Shown here one piece after another: positions 55,076 to 64,000 of a stretch of DNA of 64,000 nucleotides. Made by a program: the position numbers and the translations under genes. Origin of the DNA: Holothuria scabra. Its lineage: Eukaryota > Echinodermata > Holothuroidea > Aspidochirotida > Holothuriidae. The notes below the pieces were generated by a model. It had not been told where the DNA came from and made no database searches. It saw nothing but the letters and a program-made list of their open reading frames with translations. Positions within the stretch are counted from its first letter, which is position 1. Each line of letters starts with the position of its first letter. The stretch spans positions 8,825,547 through 8,889,546 of the forward strand of contig CM074193.1 of assembly GCA_037179385.1 (NCBI GenBank). The letters are read 5' to 3'.

Positions 55076-56444
55076 CAGTGGCGTAGGAAGCAATTTGAAA
55101 GGGGGGGGGGGCAATTTTGGACTATGCACTTCAGCCTATCCCATTGACTAAGAGGTGCATCATTTTGCTAAATTTTTTGTTTTTTTCTACCAGGAAGAAC
55201 GATTTTTTTAAATAAAAAATTGTATGCTATTAATCTTTTTTCAAATGAAACTAGGCACTTAAGAAGGTAGGATTCTTCGTTTTTCCAGCCATACTACAGT
55301 TTACAACAATTTCAGTATATCTATGCCCTCTGCAAACTGAGAACAGTGATAACATTTCAATTATTCAAGTTACTAAAGAATCCATTTACTCACCGACTAT
55401 TAAACTGACAGGGTTGAAAGGATAACTGATGAAAGGTATTTATGAGAGCACCTACGCAGGTAAATGATTTCCTGCCTGAAGTCTTGCCCCAAAGACTATT
55501 TAAGCTGAGCGCCACCGCCAGTTTGCGCGGAGCGTGGACGAAATTTTGAAAAATCGGACCCCTCAGGCAGTCGCAAATGGCATTTCTCGGGCTTGTAAGG
55601 ATTAGTTAAGCAGCAGGGAGGAAAAAAGACTAATTCAGGGGAAACGGGCAAGCACCCAAATTTTCCGAATCTTCTTTGAAGTGTAAAATGCCACTGTATT
55701 GGGGAAGAAATTTGCGGCGCGCCAAGCGCGCCGAAATTTTGCCTTTTTTGAAACAAATATTTGTTGCTAAGGAGCTTGTATTGCAGACATTTTTGGATTC
55801 TTGGTTTCCTCTATAGGAAAATTTGAAAAGTTGAGGGATTACTGATGGAAGAATCTGCACCTCCTATATTAACAAATCTGAGAATGATTGCATGGTGATC
55901 GACTGGATATCGTTGTTGCTACGTAATGTTATCTTGAAGGTCTACGAGTTGAAGCTCTCCAATAAAATTTTAAAAGTTTCCAAAACTTTGTTGTTTATTT
56001 TAGAAAAAAAAAAATGTTTCCAAGTCAAGCGATATATTGGGGAAAATTTGGAATTTTATGAAAGAAAATTAATAAAAATAGCACTGAAGTTGCCCTTGTC
56101 ACTTGAAGATCTGGTGTCACAAATGCCAAATTTCGATTTTTTCATTTTCAGAGCTTGAAAAGGTTTTATCTAACTGATTCATGAGACAGCACTTACATGC
56201 AATACGTATAGGAATTGCACGCTGAAGCGCGCGGAAAATTTTGCTTTTGTGAATTTGTGAACTACAAATTGGGGCTTGTGTTGAAGAGGACCCGGAATTT
56301 CAAGAGAAAAAAGAGTTTAGAATATCACATATATGAAAAGGGGGTTTACTGACTCGGGAAGTGGGGCGGGAGCCTTCCGCCCCTCCAATTTTTCACTGGG
56401 GACTGTCCCCCAGCCCACCCCCTTCCCCGCTTCCTACGCCAGTG
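55076..56444. mobile_element. hAT-type element, 1.37 kb
   Basis: Left CAGTGGCGTAGGAAGC, right GCTTCCTACGCCAGTG, with poly-G and poly-C subterminal tracts. Flanks ATTATCTG and ATTATTAG match at 6 of 8. It carries the GAGCGCCACCGCC...GCGCGGAGCG module (55508-55534). It is the most complete copy of a family with fragments at 7650-8060, 29480-30000 and 34002-34578. In intron 1 of gene C. Confidence 0.75.
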
Positions 56445-59001
56445 ATTATTAGCACTGTTAAGCTCATCTGCTTATGTTCAATATTTCATGGGGAAATAAA
56501 ATCACATGTAAGTTTTCTGATAAGACGTTAATCCAAAAATTAGAGGTACATCTCCGTTATCTGTATCGGGGGACCACGGTGCGGTGTCGTTCAATGTATT
56601 TAATCGCTTTATTTCAAAACTCCTTCTCAAACCACCAAACATCGGCTTGTACTTGTTACATTGCAATTTTGGGTTCTATTGTTATTTTGTAATACTTTCT
56701 AAATCCCATGCAGATTGTTCAACGGTAAAATGGATTCCACAACTTTTGGCAAGCTTTGCAGCCTGGCGACTGCCACGATTTACACCCCGTTTATATCAGT
56801 GATACCGGCTTGAGAAGTTGGACACGTGCCCCCATCGACTAAACCAAAGGTTTTTAAACTTTATTCCTCTATACAGGTATAGGTGTGTTTTCGACTAACC
56901 TGCGGAGCAGACTCTGTAGTACCCTGAAGATGGCGCTCTCTCAAAATCATAATACACCCAGGTCCGTAAACAGTATAATATACAGAGTCTGCAAAGTGCA
57001 AACCTTCGCCCAGTTTCCACTTACAGGAATCCCGCATTTTTAGGGACGAATTAGTAATCATGAGATCGTCACGTGATGCAGGAAACAAGTATGAAAAGTG
57101 TATTTTCGTACATACAACTGATACAACGAACGGCGAACAACCTAATTAGCTTTTGTACGTGGAAAATGTGTACCAGGCCGTACGCTCGATGGACATATAT
57201 TATCTATAACGAGAGGTACAATTCAATATTTTATTTTTTGTCGTGACGTCATATTTGGTGGTCGTAAATGAGATTCGATAGAAAGTTGGCAGGTTATTGT
57301 ATACCGTAGGTATGCCATGTAACTTAGTTGGAACGTCGATTGCTCAGCAGTGGCGTTGAAAGACTCATATAGTATTATTTATAGTAGCGAAAGTAAGATT
57401 TTTGAGTTTTTTGAATGTAGCAGTTGAAACGCAAACACAAAAGCCTGCTCACAGCAGGCTAGTTTTCAACCGCGCGTTCTGGGTTTATTTGATCGTGTTC
57501 TATCATGAGCGCATAGTTTTCGAATTATCAAAATTCATCACTATATGCTCTGCTAACAACTTTCAGAGCATTAATTGGGAATTGAAACTGCCTAGATGCT
57601 TACTCTCGTGATGCAAGTTTTGTCACAGTGACATGAAATGTAAAATTTCAGCGTATTTCGGTCTTACTAGTCGTGTTTACTACCCCGTCTCCTGACCATA
57701 TACAGTAATTTATGAAATACGGGTCAATCTCTTTTTCGGAGGATGGCACCATTTAACATCTAGGACACCTCAGTAAACTCATCAAAGATTTCGAAAGGAG
57801 CTTTGGCAATACGACGTCTGCTTCCTCGACCCCTCCCTAGCAACACCAAACTTTGTACAAGAGCATGTCTTATTTTCCGAATCCTGAAAACGGCCAAAAT
57901 GGAAGTCATGACAAGAAAAACTGACAAGGTAGGCTATGCGCCCTATCGCAAAAGCAGTTATTTTGCCTGGTCGGTGAGGTGAGAATTGGCGCATAAAGGG
58001 TAAAGAATCAGTTCGAACGTGATTGGAAATGCTATCTCCGTGGATCTGGGGGATATTTTTGGAAAAAGAAAATCCGTTGCGCTCCGAGCCAACAGATAGA
58101 GGCGATCCTCTTACTTAGATTAGTGTGTCCTATAGACATAAAGCAATACACGATCCCTATTCAATATTGCGGCTTCCCCCTCCTTGTATAAAAGTGTCCA
58201 AAGTTTGGTTATTGTCTGCCAGATCACTTTGAAAATTGCTCATATCTTCCTGAAGTGAAGATTTGTGCAAACGAAAGCTCAAACTAACGATTGATTTGAT
58301 TCTGCCTGCAAGCCAGCATGAAATGCCATTTCCGGCTTTCTAAAAGGTGGCAATTTTTCAAAATTTCTGTAGGTCTACATGTGGCGCCAACCGTTTGTGG
58401 TAGACCTAACACTGCTCAGCTTATTGTTTCTTTTCGAGGCAGCATGAATATTTCTGTTCCACCTAAATATGCAGCTAAGTGTTTCAAACTGTACTTGAGA
58501 CAGAGTCTTGCTCCGTCTTTGAACTGGTAATCTGACATCGACATCCCCTAACAAGAAATCCTAGATCTACCCCTAGGGTGAGCTGAGTTAAAAGAAATAT
58601 ATAGCTTAAACTCCGTAAACCATGATGTCCAAAATGCACAACATCCATTTCCGTGATATTTGGCTGTTCCTCTGGGCAAATGTTAAAATCATGAATTTTG
58701 ACATGTATGTCCAGTGTTGTTGAAACTTTAACCAGTTTCATTGAAAAAGATTAGTACTGATTTTGATCTTGATTTTGATTGGTATCCACACAAATCACCC
58801 ATATGTCGTTGAGGTGTGGTCCTTCTTCGTTCGGCTTACAGCTGTTTATCCGGGAGCTGCAAGATGGAGGGCACACTGCGGGGTGGATTTTAACTCCGGC
58901 GGAATATGGTTCCACAGGGGAGATGACAATCCCCCTGAAATCATTACTTAAAAATAAATTATTCTTTAGGAAAATAAATTAATATTTAGGAAAACAAGCT
59001 T
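56445..59001. other. intron 1 of gene C, 5' part
   Basis: 58025-58400 has weak matches to the hAT module (CGCTCCGAGCCAACAGA, GCCATTTCCGGCTTTC). Otherwise nothing recognised. Confidence 0.4.
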
Positions 59002-59003
59002 AC

Positions 59004-59006
59004 CAT
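59004..59006 (-). CDS. TUBA: alpha-tubulin gene C, exon 1 (ATG only)
   Basis: Minus-strand TCAAAATGG with the donor directly after the Met codon (ATG|GTAAGC; GT at 59002-59003). A TATAAAAAG box lies about 45 nt upstream, which is ideal spacing for a short 5'UTR of some 20 nt. Intron 1 would be 10.2 kb (48786-59003), much longer than in A and B, mainly because of two hAT elements and a minisatellite. No better ATG-donor was seen nearer exon 2. Confidence 0.86.
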
Positions 59007-59050
59007 TTTGATGAAAGTGTCTTCTGATTTGTTTAAGTTCTGACGGTGGA

Positions 59051-59059
59051 CTTTTTATA
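59051..59059 (-). promoter_or_regulatory. TATA box, gene C
   Basis: Minus-strand TATAAAAAG, a near-perfect TATA box, about 45-53 nt upstream of the gene C start codon. Transcription would begin near 59025. Confidence 0.75.
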
Positions 59060-59201
59060 CGTGCTGACCTCTGCGGCTGTATACCAAGCACTGTAAGGCA
59101 AACACTGAAGAGAATCTTCACCAATAAGCTATGGTTAAACTGCTTTTGTGGATCATTGAAATAGACATAAATTGAGACCAAACACAGAAAACCAAACTTA
59201 A

Positions 59202-59420
59202 AGGGAAAGAGCAGTTGTCACTAACTTATTTTGAGGCAGCAGATAAATCCCACAATTTTCTTTTCATTTCGCTTTAAATTAACTAGGTACTACAATATTG
59301 CAATATTGAATCTTTACAAATATCACAATGGATTTACAAAAATATTGTCACAAGATCATTAAGAGCCAATCATGCAAAAATACAGAGACTAACTCCAGTT
59401 GGGGTGACTGCATATCCCCT
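59202..59420. mobile_element. TTAA miniature element, AGGGCAAG family, compact copy
   Basis: TTAA at 59198-59201 and 59421-59424; ends AGGGAAAGAGCAGTT and (inverted) AGGGGATATGCAGTC. 219 bp, the smallest complete member. About 140 bp upstream of the gene C TATA box. Confidence 0.72.
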
Positions 59421-59424
59421 TTAA

Positions 59425-62277
59425 CTAGGTATGACCTCATTTTCAAGGCAACTGTGCTGTGCTTTATCATTACGTGCTAAACGTTACGCTTGGTGTCACT
59501 TTCTATTTGGGAAGGACCAGGAAGGCTCGTCAATAGGGTCTTGGCAATCACCGCCTATAAATCCTGGATACAATGAATTGATGCTTTTTATGTACTGTAA
59601 ACATCCATCAAGAATTTGGACCCAGTCTTACTTGAAGTTAGTTGTTTAGATGGTCGAGAATGCAATGATTCAAAGACACAAAACTATCCCTAAGCTGTCG
59701 AAGGGTGTGACAGATATAGTTTTGCATGGCTGAATCTTTGTAATTAACGAAAAAGAAGAGGAGAGGCTCTCTACCAGGAACGAAGATCACAAACATCTGA
59801 ATAGGCCTGCGTAGTATATACAAGAAGCACGCTTTGTCGGTTATGGTACAACCGTTATTGATGGCAACCTGAGAGTGAATAATAAACAATACATTCTTCC
59901 TATTTTCGGCCATCATACTATCAGGTGCGTTTATCCAGAGTTGAACAGGCCCCAGGCCGACAGGATAATAGTTCCAAGAAGTGGCTTAATGCCTGTAACT
60001 GAGAAGCGAATTGAAGATTTGCGGTGCACCCAAAAGACACAACCTACACCATCTATTTTACATCAAGTACGTTAGGTAAAAGGTATTCGTAAATTTGACA
60101 TCTTTTGAGAAACTGGCACAATTATGTCATTTTTTTGTCAAAAGATACACACAAGTATTGAAAAATATGTAGGAGCTATTCAAACAAAGAAATAAATTCA
60201 ATGGTGCAGCAAAGGTAGGGAAGAAAAACCACTTTTAACGAGACAACTGTATGTAGTCTGCATGTACATTATTGTGTCGTGAAGAGGCGTACGTGAGCCC
60301 GTTATATAGGCTGGCACTTTTGTACAACCATGGATGTATTACAGATGGAAGTAAAAGTTTCTTTGAAACTATCACCAGCGGTGCCAACTAAAAGCTTCTA
60401 ATGGTCTTGCTCTTGAAAAATGTAGATGGCGTGAAAGGGATAAGGAAGTAACTTGCTCTCTTCTAGTCTGTTAGATCTCAAACACGTCTTGGTTCCACCC
60501 ATTGCCACGCTATATTGCCAGTCGCCAAAGAAAACCAAAATTTACACTGGCGAAAGCGAGTGGTAACTTCCCTAAGGTTTGAACATGTAAGCATGCACAA
60601 CATTAATTAATTTATCGAACATGGGTAGATGTTTTACTTCTTAAAGGAATCTTCGGAATTGTTTCAAGTTTCACATGAAAGAGTAAGACTTGCTAACGAA
60701 CTGCTGAAAAGAATGTTTCAGAACTAATTGAACAACCTACAAATGACAAAGAAACTTGATCACTTAGAGGTGCATTGCCAGTCGTTTAGACTGGACGACT
60801 GACAAAATTCACTCTTGATTGACGGAACCCATGATCACCTCAAAGCTTTGTGACTGTCAAGCAGTCTTTTGTTAGAAGATTAGGTGAGTCTGAAAGGATC
60901 CCACTCTCATTGGGAGGTTAAGTCAAACAAACCTAACTAAAGGACCGGTCATGCAAATTCTATTCCCATAGCCTGATTAAAGTACTCTCAATTCGTATTT
61001 CTGATTTGATAGGGTGTTTTACTCCATCCGTATACCTCCACGGTACAAGGGTAGGACGTGTTTTTTCCATTCACCTAAAAACGTTCATGACCATTGATTG
61101 TCAGCTAGACAGTTCTAGGTATTAAAATTGTGTGGAACTGGATGTGCCGCCACCACAATGACAGCAGGGATGCCGGGGTGAGATGAACATCCCTGATAAA
61201 CTTAGAGGAAGGCATTTACTCAGTTTGGTTGTCCAGCTTACACATTTTGCGAGTGCAAACTGTAGTCAATGGACTTTGAGATTGCGGATTTGTTTCAAAC
61301 TTTAACCCCAAACGTTTCAACGGGTTTCAATCGTTTTAGGGAAAATTTGGCCTTGTAGGCTTTACGGACGAAAGCAAATAGTTCACCCTGTTACCCACAA
61401 TTCTCGTTAAATCTGTATATTGTCGTAAGGTAGTTGAAAACAGCCGTTGGTTGGATGGCATGCAAGGACGGGACAGTCTAGACACTAGACTGGAACTCAG
61501 CACTGAAACGTGCCACGATACCATAGCTCTTTACCCATTACGGTGCTCACAGTGCGGCTTTCTAATTCGATGCTACCATCGCCCCTTGTAGAAAAAGTCA
61601 GGAGAGTTAACCTTATTATATCCAAAATATAATAATCATAAATTCCATGTTTCAAAGACGTGATACCACGAAGAACTTGACCCCGTCGAAAACTTAAACA
61701 AGGTTTCCCTCAGTCCGGCTGACACCCATCGTCTTATCTTAGCTGCAGCCGCCGTCGAGCAAATCTTGCTGCCACGGTGGGGGGTTGAGTGTGAGGTGTG
61801 CGTGAGGTTTCGTTTTTCAGCAAAGCTATAGACCTACTGCGTGTGTACTTTATACTGTCACACAAATCTTTCACGATAGGCTACATACATCTCCAATGCC
61901 ATCCAGGCTCCGTCCCTAGCAACCGTGACAGTTGGCTTTGTAAGCAATCAAAATACTCATATTTTATGGTTGATTTTACCGTATTTGAATACCTCATTAC
62001 CACTCCAGCTCGAATTTATAAAGGGGGTGGAAAATAGACGAGTTCGAAGGTTTTATCTGTGCATTCGTTAGTGATCTTTCTGTTCAGGTAAAGTGGTAAC
62101 AAATAATATGCTTGCTGCATCGGCCGCATGATGAAATTGTCCTCCTTACATCATTCTTCTTTGCCTGAATTTTTTCAGGCAGAGAGGAAAGCCACAAGGC
62201 GGAAATTTTGCCACAACTGCCTCCGGGGCACCCTTGGGCCAAGTGTTCCTGTATATTTGCCAAGTGCTTTTTACGTG
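59425..62277. other. upstream of gene C, no gene recognised
   Basis: No repeat with clear ends, no coding similarity on either strand. A hairpin-like CAGGGATGCC...AACATCCCTG is at 61165-61191. Confidence 0.35.
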
Positions 62278-62405
62278 TTATTGCCTTCGAGCGCGTTGTT
62301 GCCTTCGGGCTTGTTGATGCCTTCGACCGTGGTGTTGCATTCGAGCATGGTGTTGCTTTTGGGGCGGTGTTGCCTCCGGGCGTGGGGTTGCCTTGAGGCG
62401 TGGTG
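62278..62405. repeat. 18-bp degenerate tandem repeat
   Basis: About seven units of GTTGTTGCCTTCGAGCGC type. A 142-codon minus-strand frame (62084-62512) crosses it and reads as a Thr/Pro/Lys-rich repeat of six residues; no start context, splice partner or known domain, so coding is doubtful though not excluded. Confidence 0.7.
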
Positions 62406-63060
62406 TGGGATGTCCTTGGTTTTTGTCGTCTTGGGGCGGTGGTTGGTGTTGGGGCGGTTGTGAGTTGGCGGGTTGTTTTGGTGTTGGGGTGAGGTTGGTT
62501 CGTCTTTTCCAATTGTCACAAACCTTTTTGTTCCATGTTTTGTGTGTCGATAGTTGATGGTTAGCGTCCGACCGGTTTGAGTTGTCTATTCGTAACAGCG
62601 TGCCTGTTTCTACGTACGTTTTCAAAAAGAAACCAGAAAGCCAAATGGCTTAGAGAATCCTTGCCAAAACAAGTGCACATTCTCGAAAATTTCATTTAAT
62701 CTATTATTAAACTTACTACGAAACCACCAGTATGGCTATACTAGGATTAATAGGTAGGGAAACATCTTGCCTACAACTGTCACTGATCACTCAGTAATCC
62801 CGGATTATAGCCCTTTGTAGCAGCTAATGAGGGCTTTGAGCTTTGGAATGTTGGAACGAATTATAACCTCAAAAGGAAATAAGCTGGTTTTACTCCATTC
62901 GTAGTAGCTCCATGATTAAATCATAGGTGAACGAAAGAGCTACAATTTGAGCAGCAAATTTCCAATGATCTACAATATTTGTTATTCAGTAATAACCTCA
63001 GCCGGGCGCAGTACTGCTGTAGCTGGGTTATATGACGAGACTTTTTCATCCAGAGTGGGC
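62406..63060. other. intergenic, no feature recognised
   Basis: G/T-rich at 62400-62490, then ordinary AT-rich sequence. Confidence 0.35.
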
Positions 63061-63076
63061 TGACGCAATGGTTCAA

Positions 63077-63112
63077 GAAGGGGGAGGGGGGAGGAGGGAG
63101 GGGGGAGGAAGG
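63077..63112. repeat. purine (GGGGAGGA) tract
   Basis: About 36 nt of uninterrupted G/A. Simple sequence. Confidence 0.7.
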
Positions 63113-63324
63113 GCCTGAGGCGGAACCAGGATTTTGAGACGCTCCTACCTCGAGATATCGTTATGACAAGGTTTTCCATCATTGACCTCTTGTGACCTCA
63201 AATGACCTTTTCCACCAAAAACAACAGGGTTCTTCCTCACAACATGGCAAATCTATATACCAAATATGAAAAGTGTCGGTCATTCCTATTTCAAGATATC
63301 GCGATTACAAGGAGCGTCACAAAC

Positions 63325-63366
63325 ACAAATACACACACTCACACACATACACACAAACATACACAC
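63325..63366. repeat. CA-rich microsatellite
   Basis: Interrupted (AC)n with T substitutions (ACACACACTCACACACATAC). Confidence 0.85.
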
Positions 63367-63399
63367 GACATCACCATCGCATAGATTCCTTGCCTGCCT

Positions 63400-64000
63400 T
63401 CGGCAAGCAATCAAAAAGGTGTCTCAGTGCTACTTTACGGCAGATTAAAATGCAAATTTTTACAGCAAAAAAGACAATTTAGAAACAACCCACTGCACTT
63501 TGCAACACTTGAATTCCGTTATCATGTAATTGGTGGATTAAGAGAGAACGATTTCACCAATTTTTCATGTAAACTCAAATTTTTTAACAGACCTATGGAT
63601 TGTAGGTGTGAGATTGGTTTGTTTTTCACGATAATTTGGAGGATGTACGCATGTGCATAGCCACCAAAACAATTACCGAGATGGCTTATTGTATTGACTG
63701 TTTTTAATTGGAATGCTGGGGGGAGCACACCAATAATTAATTGCTCCATTGACTTACACACTATTTTATCGTTAAATGCCCCCACAGCCTCACATGAAAC
63801 CCAAGGAGTTGACCAAGGCCAATCATGGCATCACAAATTTACCATAGCATGACCACTAGATATTAAACTACGGGGGGGGAGGAGTTTATGGGTTTTTCGC
63901 CCACCACTATTAATCCGCAAAGTTGCAGAAACTACCCCATTTCACACCCATAACTGAAATGGCCTAAATTATCTTCATCCATCCCAATTTAACATCACTC
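63400..64000. other. window end, no gene recognised
   Basis: AT-rich; poly-G of 8 at 63872-63879. No feature supportable. Confidence 0.35.

Overview
This is eukaryotic nuclear DNA, almost certainly from a marine invertebrate animal. An echinoderm or another invertebrate deuterostome would fit the style of repeats, but the phylum is a guess. Evidence for a eukaryote: split genes with GT-AG introns, poly(A) signals, TATA promoters, a tRNA-derived SINE, a LINE fragment, a solo LTR and many DNA-transposon derivatives.

The only recognisable host genes are three alpha-tubulin paralogs, all on the minus strand and all with the same architecture: exon 1 contributes only the ATG, exon 2 is 223 nt (codons 2-76), and exon 3 holds the rest. 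Gene A (6845 down past base 1; 3' end outside the window), gene B (22103 to 14769; 453 aa) and gene C (59006 to 43981; 450 aa) form a tandem array. B and C have a plausible TATA box upstream of exon 1 and an AATAAA after the stop. Gene C carries Gln instead of Lys at residue 40, the classic acetylation site. Gene A looks mosaic: its 3' part is nearly identical to B and C, while the 5' part of its exon 3 is diverged. The genes would supply alpha subunits of the microtubule alpha/beta heterodimer; the array probably arose by duplication.

Most of the remaining sequence is transposon-derived, in introns and intergenic DNA alike. (1) hAT-type non-autonomous elements start CAGTGGCG, have poly-G/C subterminal tracts and 8-bp target duplications: 2262-3663, 22785-23467 (weak), 32044-33993, 36362-38320, 41905-43888, 50646-53003, 55076-56444. 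The three ~1.95-kb copies are a composite (one hAT family nested in another) that moved as a unit. (2) At least five families of TTAA-flanked miniature elements (piggyBac/Kolobok-like), several nested in each other; the ~297-bp family has six good copies. Two filled/empty site pairs inside the window, and one interrupted reverse-transcriptase frame, document TTAA insertion. (3) A 262-bp TA-rich inverted-repeat element, two copies. (4) A LINE reverse-transcriptase pseudogene (26922-28400), a tRNA-Glu-like SINE with a 14-bp target duplication (29140-29365), and a solo LTR (20335-20667). (5) Minisatellites, notably an 18-bp palindromic array (28450-28650) and a hexamer array (49134-49640).

No CRISPR array, bacterial operon, functional tRNA or rRNA gene, or non-tubulin protein-coding gene could be supported. 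Most other open frames are short, lie in repeats, and look like chance.
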